57,830 nt of DNA, taken from the NCBI RefSeq assembly GCF_003144315.1, contig NZ_MPDK01000016.1:1-57830 (forward strand). Reading direction: 5' to 3'. This DNA is from Sulfoacidibacillus thermotolerans (lineage in GTDB: Bacteria > Bacillota > Bacilli > Alicyclobacillales > SLC66). A model generated the notes under the pieces. The model did not search any database. It saw only the letters and a list, made by a program, of their open reading frames with translations, and was not told where the DNA came from. This document shows, one piece after another, positions 43,918 through 57,761 of this stretch; position 1 is the stretch's first letter, and every line of letters begins with the position of its first letter. The translations under genes and the position numbers were made by a program.

Positions 43918-44247
43918 CTAAGAAGCGCATAAGGAACTAGCCTTATCAGAGATGAGGATGTCTTTGGATAGTAGTTCCATTTTTGATTTCAATCGTCCTC
44001 TCGCCAGTTTCGAAAGTGCTTCAGAGCTATTCTCTCCCTGAATCATCGCCTCGAGCATGGCACGCCCAGACTTCCCCAAGGTGTTACTCGCTACGGAAGA
44101 CAGCTTGATGTTGGCCCCTTCTAGCACTTTCTGTATCCGATTATGACTACCAAGACAAACTGCGCGAGTCGTTTCAAAGACTGCTTGTCTACTGTGTAAA
44201 AACACAGAGAGAAGTGGCCTTTTGTTATTATAGGAAAAGTTACTCAA
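43918..44247 (-). pseudogene. IS110-family transposase fragment
   Basis: The frame encodes 109 residues. HNRIQKVLEGANIKLSSVAS followed by NTLGKSGRAMLEAMIQGE and LARGRLKSK is the conserved middle segment of IS110-family (DEDD) transposases, normally ~400 residues. The N-terminal RuvC-like part and the C-terminal Ser-containing part are both missing. The first ~25 residues do not match. It is a truncated remnant with no ends found. Confidence 0.75.
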
Positions 44248-44359
44248 GGACTGCTTAACTTGCTGTTTGCAGGTGCGTTCGACGTGGAGCTCATGTATAG
44301 TTGAGATACATGTTGCAACTGCAGAGGAAGCTTTTTAAATGGTGAGGTGTGAGTGTCGT

Positions 44360-44863
44360 ATGCGAGGGAAGGATACAGCGCTTGTCGGCGTGATTATGGG
44401 CAGTAAGTCAGACTACGAGACGATGCGTGCGGCAGTGGATGTGTTGCGCGATTTTCAGGTACCCCACGAAGTACAGATTGTGTCAGCGCACAGGACTCCT
44501 GATCGTCTTTATGAATATGCAAAAACGGCGCATACCCGAGGAGTCAAAGTAATTATTGCAGGAGCTGGCGGAGCGGCGCATTTACCGGGGATGACAGCAG
44601 CGATGACGCCTCTTCCTGTGATTGGGGTTCCGGTGCAGTCTAAGGCACTGCAAGGACTCGATTCCTTGTTGTCAATTGTTCAGATGCCGGCAGGAATCCC
44701 GGTAGCTACCGTCGCGATTGGGACGGCAGGGGCAAAGAATGCAGGATTGCTTGCGATTTCCATTCTTGGGCTCTCAGACAGTGAATTGTTACAGCGGCTT
44801 GAGGTGTATCGCCAAGAGCAGACAGAACGCGTCTTACAAGATCCTTTGCCAATTGAACAATAA
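44360..44863 (+). CDS. purE: N5-carboxyaminoimidazole ribonucleotide mutase
   Basis: 167 residues. [13 protein letters not shown] binds the substrate phosphate, and SAHRTPDRL holds the catalytic His. [11 protein letters not shown] and [20 protein letters not shown] are further signatures. It converts N5-CAIR to CAIR in purine synthesis, using the product of purK encoded next. ATG 44360 is preferred, with a weak GGTGAGGTG site upstream. No other pur genes follow, so purEK stands apart from the main pur operon. Confidence 0.95.
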   Translation: MRGKDTALVGVIMGSKSDYETMRAAVDVLRDFQVPHEVQIVSAHRTPDRLYEYAKTAHTRGVKVIIAGAGGAAHLPGMTAAMTPLPVIGVPVQSKALQGLDSLLSIVQMPAGIPVATVAIGTAGAKNAGLLAISILGLSDSELLQRLEVYRQEQTERVLQDPLPIEQ

Positions 44864-44897
44864 GAGTGAAAATTTTTCTATAAGAGAGATGGGGTTT

Positions 44898-46055
44898 ATG
44901 TCTTTAAAAAAAAGGACCATTGGGATTCTTGGAGCAGGTCAGCTTGCACAAATGACTTGTCAGGCGGGACAAGCATTAGGATTTGAAATGCATGTGTACG
45001 CGCAAAGGCAGGATGAGCCAGCAGCATTCGTAGCTGATCGGGTGTGGGTTGGTGATTTACAAGATCGTGAACGGCTTGCCGAATTTGCCCAGGCCGTGTC
45101 TATTGTGACGTATGATACAGAACTTTTGCCCATTGAGAGCGTCCGCTATATCGCGCAATTTACGCAGGCTTATCCGGACCCAGAAATTTTGTTTGTTGCC
45201 CAGCATCGCGAGCGAGAACGAAATTTCTTACAACAGTGTGGAATTGCTATGCCGCGCATCGCTTTTGTGCATTCGGAACAAGAGGCGATCGCAGCGGTGC
45301 AAGCGGTCGGAGTGCCTGCTGTCCTGAAAACAGCGGAGCAAGGTTATGATGGGAAAGGACAGCGCAAGATCACGCAAAGCGAAGAGGTAGTGGATGCGTG
45401 GCACCAATTAGGGGAGTTACCCTGTGTGTTGGAAGAGTGGCTGGATACGCCTTTGGAGATGTCTGTCATTGTTGCGGGCGCACAAAATGGCCAGATTCTT
45501 CCTTATCCAGTCATTGATAACGAGCATCGTCGGCACATTTTGCATAAGTCCACCGTGCCTTCGCAGTTGCCAGCAGATGCGCAGGAACAAGCGCAGCAGA
45601 TTGCAATCAAGATCGCGACAGAGCTTGGGCTTATCGGATTGTTGACGGTAGAGATGTTTTATACTAAGGATGGACGAGTTCTAGTCAATGAATTGGCGCC
45701 GCGCCCCCATAATTCAGGTCACCATACACAGTTGTCGACAGCTACGAGTCAATTTGAGCAGTTATTGCGGGCTGTAAGTGGACTTGACTTGGGTGCTGTA
45801 ACGGCGAAGCCGGCAGCGATGATCAATTTGTTAGGGGATTTATTTTTGACAGATAATGAGCGAGTTTATCAGCACGTAGGGTTTTTAGATCCACAAAACC
45901 ACGAGGAAAATGTGTATTTTTACGGGAAAAGAGCAGCGCGGGTGGGACGCAAACTGGGCCATGTCATCGCGCTTGGCAACAGTGTGAATGAGGCAAGTGA
46001 ACGCGCGCAGCGCTTATATGATCACTATGCAAAGCAACCGGAGGATGTGCGATGA
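44898..46055 (+). CDS. purK: N5-carboxyaminoimidazole ribonucleotide synthase
   Basis: A 385-residue ATP-grasp enzyme. IGILGAGQLAQM is the N-terminal motif, and PAVLKTAEQGYDGKGQ is the ATP-binding Lys-Gly loop. VNELAPRPHNSGHHT holds metal ligands. It makes N5-CAIR from AIR, bicarbonate and ATP, and hands it to PurE. ATG 44898 begins at the conserved motif, after GAGATGGGG. It overlaps the next gene by 4 bases. Confidence 0.96.
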   Translation: MSLKKRTIGILGAGQLAQMTCQAGQALGFEMHVYAQRQDEPAAFVADRVWVGDLQDRERLAEFAQAVSIVTYDTELLPIESVRYIAQFTQAYPDPEILFVAQHRERERNFLQQCGIAMPRIAFVHSEQEAIAAVQAVGVPAVLKTAEQGYDGKGQRKITQSEEVVDAWHQLGELPCVLEEWLDTPLEMSVIVAGAQNGQILPYPVIDNEHRRHILHKSTVPSQLPADAQEQAQQIAIKIATELGLIGLLTVEMFYTKDGRVLVNELAPRPHNSGHHTQLSTATSQFEQLLRAVSGLDLGAVTAKPAAMINLLGDLFLTDNERVYQHVGFLDPQNHEENVYFYGKRAARVGRKLGHVIALGNSVNEASERAQRLYDHYAKQPEDVR

Positions 46056-46507
46056 CTGAAGCACAAATGTATGAAGTCTTGCGCAGTGCACTGACTGATG
46101 AGGTGATGAAGCAGGAACGTCTGCGCGTATTTGCTGCAGTAGAGCGTCGCGCTCATGATTTGCTCGCAGCGCTTGGAGTAGAATTTGTATTGGATGAGCC
46201 AGATGTCGTAGAGCGATTGGCACTTTACAAAGAGTTTCACCATGTGCCAGGGGATCATTTGTGGCAGGCGATGCAATTTGTATTTCGCGTAGCTCGTGAC
46301 GGCGCTGATGAATCGGATCGCACACTTGCGCCTGAATATCTCGGAACGATTTATCGTACGCTTTTTACTTCTGTGCTTGTAAAGACGCCGCAGATTCCCG
46401 AACAGTGGTGGGAAACGCCGCTTGGCATTGCGTGCCGAGTTGTGGAATCGGGCATTGCTGCCTGTGCGGATGTGATCGAAACACTAAAACAGCTAGCGGA
46501 GTCTTGA
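46052..46507 (+). CDS. Uncharacterised protein between purK and pcrA
   Basis: 151 residues, mainly helical by composition, with no signal peptide, transmembrane segment or recognised motif. Trp pairs (EQWWETP) and acidic stretches stand out. The ATG overlaps the purK stop as ATGA, so the two are co-translated, and pcrA starts 57 bases later. It may be a lineage-specific protein of the purK-pcrA-ligA block. The function is unknown. Confidence 0.75.
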   Translation: MTEAQMYEVLRSALTDEVMKQERLRVFAAVERRAHDLLAALGVEFVLDEPDVVERLALYKEFHHVPGDHLWQAMQFVFRVARDGADESDRTLAPEYLGTIYRTLFTSVLVKTPQIPEQWWETPLGIACRVVESGIAACADVIETLKQLAES

Positions 46508-46564
46508 AGACAGTCTTTTTTTACGCAAAAGTGGCACGATGAGATAAAGAAGGTGATCTGGGTG

Positions 46565-50929
<4,365 letters not shown>

Positions 50930-51093
50930 AAGGCATCCCTCTTTCTTCATCAAGGTCTCTTTTCAGGATATGTGCTCTATTTGATGTATAGAATAAGAAC
51001 AAGCTCTTCTGTGGCTTGGTCCCTTTTCGCGGGCTACACGAATTTGGTATACTAGCAGCGGGTTTGGATTACCTAGGGGAGGCTCCTTTTTCG

Positions 51094-52053
51094 ATGTATT
51101 ACATCGCGGCTCTAGCGGTCAGTTTTGTGATCGTGTATTTCTCTGTCCCCTATGTGCAAAAGCTAGCGCTTAGGACGGGATTTGTTGATATACCTAACCA
51201 ACGCAAGATACACAAAGATCCGATTCCACTGCTAGGCGGACTGGCGATCTATGGTGGATTCATTGTGACTGCGGCGATCTTTACGCATCGCGCTCCAGAG
51301 TTTTGGGGAATTACTCTGGGGGGCTTGATTATCTTTGTCTTAGGGATTATTGACGATTTCTATAAAACGCGCAAACAGGATCTTTCGGCATGGCCTAAGT
51401 TCTTAATCCAGATCCTCGCCGCGTGTATATTACCGATTTTTGGCGTGAGCATTCAAGGGGTTTCTATTCCCTTCATGGCTCATGGGTTCATCTTTTTTCC
51501 TATTTGGTTGCGTGTCTTTACTACGGTGGTGTGGGTTGTCGCGATCACCAATATGATGAATTTTCTTGATGGCGTTGATGGACTTGCTGCAGGAATTGCA
51601 GCCATTTCTGCCACAACGCTCTTTTTTATTGCACTGGTAAAAGGGCATGTCGCTATGGCTTCGCTGTCGATCATTTTGATTGGGACGTCACTCGGTTTTT
51701 TGCGTCACAACTTTCACCCCGCGCGGATTTTTATGGGGGACGCTGGAGCGACGTTTTTAGGCTATGTCCTTGCGGCTATTGCTGTTGGTGGTGCCTTTAA
51801 GTCCGCGACGCTTGTGTCGATGGTGATTCCAGTGTTTGCGCTTGGTGTGCCAATTATGGATGCATTTTATGTGATTTTCCGCAGATTCAAGGAAAATCGC
51901 CCCATTTATATCGCGGATAAAGGGCATACCTTTCATTATCTGATGCGGTCTGGGCTTTCACAAAAGCAGACGGTTACTTTTCTCTATCTGTTAGGAATCT
52001 GTTTTTCACTCGTGTCGATTGTGATTTTATTGGTGAACAATAAAACGCCTTGA
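51094..52053 (+). CDS. Undecaprenyl-phosphate sugar-1-phosphate transferase (WecA/TagO-like)
   Basis: A 319-residue polytopic membrane protein with ~10 helices. GIIDDFYKTRKQD has the Asp-Asp metal site, NMMNFLDGVDGLAAG is the NxxNxxDGxDGL motif, and HFHPARIFMGDAGATFLGY is the loop with the catalytic Asp. The C-terminal motif reads GHTFHYL in place of the usual GHxHHRL. It transfers GlcNAc-1-phosphate or a similar sugar from UDP to undecaprenyl phosphate, starting teichoic acid or other wall polymers. ATG 51094 follows GGGGAGG by about 13 bases; an upstream in-frame extension is not conserved. Confidence 0.9.
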   Translation: MYYIAALAVSFVIVYFSVPYVQKLALRTGFVDIPNQRKIHKDPIPLLGGLAIYGGFIVTAAIFTHRAPEFWGITLGGLIIFVLGIIDDFYKTRKQDLSAWPKFLIQILAACILPIFGVSIQGVSIPFMAHGFIFFPIWLRVFTTVVWVVAITNMMNFLDGVDGLAAGIAAISATTLFFIALVKGHVAMASLSIILIGTSLGFLRHNFHPARIFMGDAGATFLGYVLAAIAVGGAFKSATLVSMVIPVFALGVPIMDAFYVIFRRFKENRPIYIADKGHTFHYLMRSGLSQKQTVTFLYLLGICFSLVSIVILLVNNKTP

Positions 52054-52092
52054 GGAGCTAGAGTCTAAGAAGTAAACGGAGCGCTCGGCTAT

Positions 52093-52126
52093 GGGCAAGT
52101 GCAGTCGCCGGACAATGCACTTGCCC
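52093..52126 (+). terminator. Hairpin between wecA-like gene and gatC
   Basis: GGGCAAGTGCA (52093-52103) pairs perfectly with TGCACTTGCCC (52116-52126), followed by CTTT only. A -10 box TATAAT (52135-52140) follows within 9 bases, so the gat operon probably has its own promoter here; the -35 is poor. Confidence 0.65.
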
Positions 52127-52172
52127 CTTTGTGATATAATCCAACAATGATAAGTTTGGGGAGGGGACGGCA

Positions 52173-52463
52173 TTGAGTCTGACAAAAGCAGAGATACAGC
52201 ATGTGGCCGCGTTAGCGCGTCTGCAGGTTGCTGAAGAAGAGATTGGAGTCTTATCAGAAGAGCTCGAAAAAATTTTGGCGTATGTGGATCAATTGCAACA
52301 ACTTGATGTCACAGGGATTGAAGCGATGAGTCATGTCGGGGTCACACAAAACGTGACGCGTCCAGATGTGCCAGGGATTTCACTCTTACCAGAAATCGCT
52401 TTAGCGAACGGACCTGATGTTGAAGAGCAACAGTTTCGTGTGCCGGCTGTGTTGGAGGGATAG
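52173..52463 (+). CDS. gatC: Asp/Glu-tRNA amidotransferase subunit C
   Basis: 96 residues. [20 protein letters not shown] and [20 protein letters not shown] are the GatC signature. It stabilises GatA on GatB. The TTG start follows GGGGAGGGG. GatCAB makes Gln-tRNA-Gln and/or Asn-tRNA-Asn by amidation, which implies a non-discriminating GluRS or AspRS in this organism. Confidence 0.94.
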   Translation: MSLTKAEIQHVAALARLQVAEEEIGVLSEELEKILAYVDQLQQLDVTGIEAMSHVGVTQNVTRPDVPGISLLPEIALANGPDVEEQQFRVPAVLEG

Positions 52464-52465
52464 AG

Positions 52466-53920
52466 ATGGACTTTTTTAGCGGACTGCGAAAATTGCATGA
52501 GAGCCTGGTGGCACGTGAAGTGTCACCCTCCGAACTGGTCGACTTTAGCTTAGAGCAAATTCAGGCATTTGATGAGCAAGTTCAAGCGTTTGTAACCGTT
52601 ACGCAAGCGCAGGCAAAGGAACGAGCAGTGCATTTGCAAGATCAACTGCTGACGAGTTGGCTTGCAGGTATTCCCTTTGCCTTAAAAGACAATCTGTGCA
52701 CAAAAGACGTAGAGACGACTTGCTCAAGTAAAATTTTACGCGGCTATCATCCTCCTTACTCTGCGACTGTTGTACAGAAATTGGAGGATGCGTCTGGGAT
52801 TTTAATGGGGAAACTCAATATGGATGAATTCGCCATGGGATCATCTACAGAAAATTCTGCGTGGTTTCCCACGCGCAACCCGTGGCGGCTCGACTGTGTG
52901 CCGGGCGGTTCTAGCGGAGGGGCTGCTGCGGCTGTAGCAGCGGGCATGGTGCCCTATGCGCTAGGCTCTGACACAGGAGGGTCAATTCGTCAACCTGCTG
53001 CATTTTGTGGAGTCGTAGGATTAAAGCCAACCTATGGACTTGTTTCGCGATTTGGGTTGGTTGCTTATGCATCTTCGCTTGATCAGATTGGACCCCTTAC
53101 GCATTCTGTAGAAGATGCAGCGATTGTCTTAGAAGCGATCGCAGGAAAAGACCGCTATGATGCGACTTCTGTCGCGCGTGAGGTGCCTCACTACATAGAG
53201 AGTCTGACGGGGGATATTCAAGGCTTGCGTATAGGGATTGCGAAAGAATATTTCTCTCCCAATATTGATTCCGGTGTGCGCATGGCCGTTGAAGCGGCAA
53301 TTGGACAACTTGAACGATTAGGTGCGCGGATTGAGGAGGTCAGTTTACCGCATACACCGTATGCGTTGGCTGCCTATTATCTCATTGCGCCAGCTGAAGC
53401 TTCTTCCAACTTGGCGCGTTATGACGGGGTGCGTTATGGGTACCGTGCAGAACATGCAGAAAACTTGCTCGATATGTATCGCAAGACGCGTAGCGAGGGG
53501 TTTGGATCGGAAGTAAAAAGGCGCATCTTGATCGGGACTTATGCACTTTCATCAGGTTATTATGACGCCTATTACAAGCGTGCTCAGCAAGTGCGCACAC
53601 TCATTCGCCAAGATTTTGACGAGGCATTTGCAAAGGTGGACGTCATCGTTTCACCGACGACGCCGACGACAGCGTTTCGTTTAGGAGAAAAAACAGAGGA
53701 TCCATTGACGATGTATATGAATGATATTTGTACAATTCCAGTAAACTTGGCCGGCTTACCGGCGATCAGTGTGCCATGTGGTTTGGCAGATGGGCTCCCT
53801 GTCGGATTTCAATTGATTGGTCGCATGTTTGATGAGCAGACATTGTTGCGAACTGCGCACGCATACGAGCAAGCTGCAGGGTTTGCTCCGCTGAAACCAG
53901 CGTTGGGGGTGCAGGCATAA
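52466..53920 (+). CDS. gatA: Asp/Glu-tRNA amidotransferase subunit A
   Basis: A 484-residue amidase-signature enzyme. The Ser-cisSer-Lys triad is visible: Lys in PFALKDNLC, the [14 protein letters not shown] loop, and Ser in [14 protein letters not shown]. It releases ammonia from glutamine and channels it to GatB. It starts 2 bases after gatC and ends overlapping gatB by one base, so the three are co-translated. Confidence 0.97.
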   Translation: MDFFSGLRKLHESLVAREVSPSELVDFSLEQIQAFDEQVQAFVTVTQAQAKERAVHLQDQLLTSWLAGIPFALKDNLCTKDVETTCSSKILRGYHPPYSATVVQKLEDASGILMGKLNMDEFAMGSSTENSAWFPTRNPWRLDCVPGGSSGGAAAAVAAGMVPYALGSDTGGSIRQPAAFCGVVGLKPTYGLVSRFGLVAYASSLDQIGPLTHSVEDAAIVLEAIAGKDRYDATSVAREVPHYIESLTGDIQGLRIGIAKEYFSPNIDSGVRMAVEAAIGQLERLGARIEEVSLPHTPYALAAYYLIAPAEASSNLARYDGVRYGYRAEHAENLLDMYRKTRSEGFGSEVKRRILIGTYALSSGYYDAYYKRAQQVRTLIRQDFDEAFAKVDVIVSPTTPTTAFRLGEKTEDPLTMYMNDICTIPVNLAGLPAISVPCGLADGLPVGFQLIGRMFDEQTLLRTAHAYEQAAGFAPLKPALGVQA

Positions 53921-55353
53921 TGGCTAATTGGGAAACTGTCATCGGGCTGGAAGTGCATGTGGAACTGGGGACAAAGACAAAGATTTTTTGTGATTGTGCA
54001 GTCGAATTTGGTGCACCGCCTAACACACACGTGTGTCCCATCTGTTTAGGGAGTCCGGGGGCTCTCCCTGTGTTAAATGAGGAGGCGCTCAAGCTTGCGA
54101 TTCGCGCGGCACTCGCTCTTCATTGCACAGTACGAACTCACAGCAAATTTGACCGAAAGAATTACTTTTATCCAGATAGCCCGAAAGCTTATCAAATTTC
54201 ACAGTATGATGAACCGATAGGTGAACATGGTTATTTAGAGATTACTGTACAAGGAGAGAAAAAGCGCATCGGGATAACCCGCGTCCATTTAGAGGAGGAT
54301 GCAGGGAAATTGACGCATTCACCGTACGGGGATGGATCACTTGTCGATCTCAATCGCGTAGGGATTCCACTGATTGAGATTGTGAGCGAACCGGATTTGC
54401 GTTCAGCGGAGGAGGCGCGTCTATATCTCGAAGAACTAAAAACGATCATGCAGTATTGTGGAATTTCTGAATGTAAGATGGAGGAAGGCTCACTGCGCTG
54501 TGATGCGAATATTTCTCTGCGTCCAGTGGGACATGTGGAATTTGGAACCAAGACGGAAATTAAAAACATGAATAGCTTTCGCAATGTCCAGCGCGGTTTA
54601 GAATATGAAGAGCAACGACAAGCAAAGCTTTTGCAGCGCGGTGAAGCGGTTGTACAACAAACGATGCGCTTCGATGAGGAAACGGGTGTAACTTTGGCCA
54701 TGCGTTCAAAGGAAGATGCGCATGACTATCGCTATTTCCCGGAACCCGATCTGCCACGTATCCAGTTAAGTGATGAATATATTGCAGCAAGGCTAAAAGA
54801 AATTCCGGAATTGCCCGCTGCACGCAAGCAGCGGTTTGTGAAAGAGTACGGGATCCCTGTTTATGATGCGGAAGTGTTAACTGCAACGCGCGCTCTTGCA
54901 GATTTTTTTGATGGCACAGCACGTAGAGTGCGCGATGCAAAAAGTGCGAGCAACTGGATGATGGGGGATTTACTCGCGTATTTAAAAGCAAATAGTTTGG
55001 AGATTGAACAAATTGAGGTAACGCCTGAGCAGTTTGCTGAGCTCATCGGGTTGCTTGATGATGGGACGATTTCTTCTAAGATCGCCAAAAGTGTCTTAAA
55101 GACGATGCTTGAGACAGGCAAGGATGCGAAAGTCGTTATTGCTGAGCAGGGACTGATCCAGATCTCGGATGAAGCGCAGTTGCGCGAGATTGCAGAGCGT
55201 GTGATTGCGGCAAATCCTAAATCCGTAGCGGATTTTCAAGCGGGGAAGGAAAAGGCGCTAGGCGCTCTCGTCGGGCAAATGATGAAAGAGACTAGAGGTA
55301 AAGCGAATCCGCAACTGGTCAATCGCATCATCCTTGAGCTGATTGGAAGCTAA
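53920..55353 (+). CDS. gatB: Asp/Glu-tRNA amidotransferase subunit B
   Basis: 477 residues. [20 protein letters not shown], the Cys pairs FCDC and CPIC (zinc site), [13 protein letters not shown] and [11 protein letters not shown] form the kinase/amidation core. The C-terminal ~150 residues are the tail domain that reads the tRNA ([22 protein letters not shown]). It phosphorylates the misacylated carboxylate and amidates it. The ATG shares its A with the gatA stop. Confidence 0.97.
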   Translation: MANWETVIGLEVHVELGTKTKIFCDCAVEFGAPPNTHVCPICLGSPGALPVLNEEALKLAIRAALALHCTVRTHSKFDRKNYFYPDSPKAYQISQYDEPIGEHGYLEITVQGEKKRIGITRVHLEEDAGKLTHSPYGDGSLVDLNRVGIPLIEIVSEPDLRSAEEARLYLEELKTIMQYCGISECKMEEGSLRCDANISLRPVGHVEFGTKTEIKNMNSFRNVQRGLEYEEQRQAKLLQRGEAVVQQTMRFDEETGVTLAMRSKEDAHDYRYFPEPDLPRIQLSDEYIAARLKEIPELPAARKQRFVKEYGIPVYDAEVLTATRALADFFDGTARRVRDAKSASNWMMGDLLAYLKANSLEIEQIEVTPEQFAELIGLLDDGTISSKIAKSVLKTMLETGKDAKVVIAEQGLIQISDEAQLREIAERVIAANPKSVADFQAGKEKALGALVGQMMKETRGKANPQLVNRIILELIGS

Positions 55354-55367
55354 GGAGTGTGAGGTAC

Positions 55368-56267
55368 GTGCGTGAGCGCATCCGTGTGATCTACAACCCT
55401 ACAGCAGGGAAGGAAGCGTTTAAACAGCATCTTGCAGACGTCCTTGCTATCCTCGAAGAGGAAGGGGGGCTGGAGGCGTCTTGCCATGCGACAAGAGGAG
55501 CTGGCGATGCGACAAAAGCGGCAATTGCAGCGGCGCAAGAGGGTTTTTCTTATGTTGTGGCTTGCGGTGGAGATGGAACGGTGCATGAGGTGGTCAATGG
55601 TCTCGCGCAGTGTGATCAGCATAAGCGCCCTGTTCTTGGCATTATTCCAGCAGGGACGACCAATGATCTCGCGCGCGCCCTCGGAATTCCCTTTCAGATC
55701 GAACATGCCGCAAAGATTGTCGCAAGGCGGCGGACGATGCCACTGGATCTTGGGCAGATTGGTCTTGACCATTACTTTGTCAACATCGCGGCTTGCGGGC
55801 GTTTAGCAGAGATCACATACGATGTGCCTAGCAAATTAAAAACGGTACTTGGGCAACTTGCTTATTATATGAAAAGTCTTGAACGACTTCCGGGATTGCG
55901 CCCGATTCATCTGCACGTACAGGCAGGGGATGTCTCTTATGAAGGGAAAGCCATGCTTTGTCTGATTACAAATTCGCGTTCTGTGGGTGGATTTGAACAT
56001 ATTGCCCCGCAGGCGCTTGTGTATGATGGGCTGCTTGACGTCATGATTGTGAAACCGACGAATCTTGGGGATATGATTCGCTTGGTGAGTGCAGCGCTGC
56101 GTGGTGAGCATACGCGTGATGAGCGTGTATTGTATTTTCACAGCAGCGAAATCATGCTTTCTTCAGAAGATGAAGTGGATTTGAATATTGACGGAGAATA
56201 CGGTGGCAAGTTACCTCAAAAGGTACGTGTGATGCCTCAACATTTGTCGGTTATTGTAAAACAATGA
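55368..56267 (+). CDS. dgkB: Diacylglycerol kinase-family lipid kinase (DgkB/YegS-like)
   Basis: A soluble lipid kinase of about 299 residues. IRVIYNPTAGK is the first strand, VVACGGDGTVHEVVNGL is the catalytic GGDGT loop, and LGIIPAGTTNDLARALGIP binds nucleotide. LDLGQIGLDHYFVNIAACG and VDLNIDGEYGGKLP complete domain 2. It phosphorylates diacylglycerol to feed phospholipid synthesis. GTG 55368 is chosen because AAGGAG (55352-55357) lies 10 bases upstream; GTG 55359 is too close. Its position after gatB is usual in Bacilli. Confidence 0.92.
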   Translation: MRERIRVIYNPTAGKEAFKQHLADVLAILEEEGGLEASCHATRGAGDATKAAIAAAQEGFSYVVACGGDGTVHEVVNGLAQCDQHKRPVLGIIPAGTTNDLARALGIPFQIEHAAKIVARRRTMPLDLGQIGLDHYFVNIAACGRLAEITYDVPSKLKTVLGQLAYYMKSLERLPGLRPIHLHVQAGDVSYEGKAMLCLITNSRSVGGFEHIAPQALVYDGLLDVMIVKPTNLGDMIRLVSAALRGEHTRDERVLYFHSSEIMLSSEDEVDLNIDGEYGGKLPQKVRVMPQHLSVIVKQ

Positions 56268-56301
56268 ATATGAGTCGCTGAAGATCGTGAGGTTTTTTAT
56301 T

Positions 56302-57711
56302 TTGGGTAAAGAGAAAGCAATTGTGCCGCCTGTAGCGATGGGGGATCCGGTGACATTGCAAGTGGAGCGGCTTGGCTATCGCGGGGAAGGTGTGGCACGC
56401 TACCGTGGATTTACCATCTTCGTTGAAGGTGCTTTACCAGGGGAAACAGTGGAGGCACAAATCACGCAAGTCAAACGTTCGTTTGCGATCGCAGAGTTGC
56501 GAGCAATTGTACATCCAACAAGCGAACGGGTCGTGCCGTTGTGTCCCGTTTTTGACGTCTGTGGCGGTTGTCAGTTGCAACATCTGTCTTATGCAGCACA
56601 ATTACAATTTAAGCGTCAAGTCGTGAAGGATGCGCTTGTTCGAATTGGGAAGTTTGCTGCAGAGGATGTACAGCGATGGGTGCAACCTGTGATTGGTCAA
56701 GAAGAACCATGGCGCTACCGCAATAAAGTCAGCCTTACGGCTACCGCGCGAGCTGGTCGCTTTGTTGCGGGGTTTGTTGAAGAAGGGACGCATGAACCCG
56801 TCGAGTCTACGACCTGTTTGATTCGTCCACACGCTTATGATGAGCTATTGCAAATCATCATTACCCAATTCGAACAGCATGGAGTACGTGCTTATGATGA
56901 GCAGTCGCAAAGCGGGGACGTGCGACAACTGATTGTGCGCTCCAACCATAAGCATGAGGTGATGATCGTCATTCTCACTGGAATGCACGAGCTTGTGCAT
57001 GGTCGTGAGCTTGCTGCCGCATGGGCAAAACAGATGCCACAGGGATACCGCCTGGTGAGTGTCATTCAACAAAAGCGCAATGACGGGAAAAATGGAGTAC
57101 GAAAGAGGGACGCTTCCGAAGAAGTTCTTTACGGTGATGCATCGATTCAAGAACAGATTGATGGGCTCACTTTCCGTATCTCGGCTTCTGCCTTTTTGCA
57201 GGTGAACCCTATTCAAACGCGTATTTTATACGAGAAAGCGCTCAATGCCGCCGCGATTTCCTCACAGGATGTCGTATTTGATTTCTATTGCGGGGTTGGA
57301 ACGTTGTCACTGTTAGCGGGTAGACAGGCAAAAGCCGTATATGGAGTGGAAAGTGTGTCAGCTGCGGTTGAAGATGCCAAGTTTAATGCGAGGCAAAATG
57401 GTCTGACCAATGCGCACTTTTATGCAGGATTTGTCGAACAAGTGGCGCCCCAACTGCTTTCCTCCGAGGTGCACCCCAATGTCATTTTACTCGATCCACC
57501 GCGTGCTGGTTGTGGTCCAGAAGTCATCACAGCGCTCTTGCAAGCTTCTCCACAACGCATCGTATATATTTCTTGTAATCCAGCCACACTTGCGCGTGAC
57601 CTGCGCCAACTGGTGGATGGCGGCTATGCACTGCAAAGTGTCGAGCCAATTGATATGTTTCCACAGACGGCACATGTGGAAGTTATATCGTCAATAGTAT
57701 TGAAAAAATAA
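56302..57711 (+). CDS. 23S rRNA (uracil-C5)-methyltransferase, RlmD/RlmCD family
   Basis: About 469 residues. The N-terminal TRAM domain (VERLGYRGEGVARYRGFTIF) binds RNA. CPVFDVCGGCQLQH supplies Cys ligands for a 4Fe-4S cluster. DFYCGVGTLSLLAG is the SAM motif, and YISCNPATLARDL holds the catalytic Cys. It methylates C5 of a 23S uracil (U747 and/or U1939 class). The start is uncertain: TTG 56302 with GTGAGG 9 bases upstream, or GTG 56287. It is the last gene before the terminator and intron. Confidence 0.92.
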   Translation: MGKEKAIVPPVAMGDPVTLQVERLGYRGEGVARYRGFTIFVEGALPGETVEAQITQVKRSFAIAELRAIVHPTSERVVPLCPVFDVCGGCQLQHLSYAAQLQFKRQVVKDALVRIGKFAAEDVQRWVQPVIGQEEPWRYRNKVSLTATARAGRFVAGFVEEGTHEPVESTTCLIRPHAYDELLQIIITQFEQHGVRAYDEQSQSGDVRQLIVRSNHKHEVMIVILTGMHELVHGRELAAAWAKQMPQGYRLVSVIQQKRNDGKNGVRKRDASEEVLYGDASIQEQIDGLTFRISASAFLQVNPIQTRILYEKALNAAAISSQDVVFDFYCGVGTLSLLAGRQAKAVYGVESVSAAVEDAKFNARQNGLTNAHFYAGFVEQVAPQLLSSEVHPNVILLDPPRAGCGPEVITALLQASPQRIVYISCNPATLARDLRQLVDGGYALQSVEPIDMFPQTAHVEVISSIVLKK

Positions 57712-57728
57712 GCGTTGCGGGTGTAGGG

Positions 57729-57758
57729 ACCAGGGCCGGCGGTTGGCTCTGGTTTTTT
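57729..57758 (+). terminator. Rho-independent terminator used as an intron target
   Basis: ACCAGGGCC (57729-57737) pairs with GGCTCTGGT (57745-57753), with one G-T, followed by six T in total. The group II intron begins 4 bases after the T-run. Confidence 0.9.
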
Positions 57759-57761
57759 GTT

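Noticed and set aside
42091-44340. Attachment-site pair for an island at tRNA-Pro
   Set aside because: No second copy of the tRNA 3' end was found downstream before purE. Only the integrase-like remnant supports integration.
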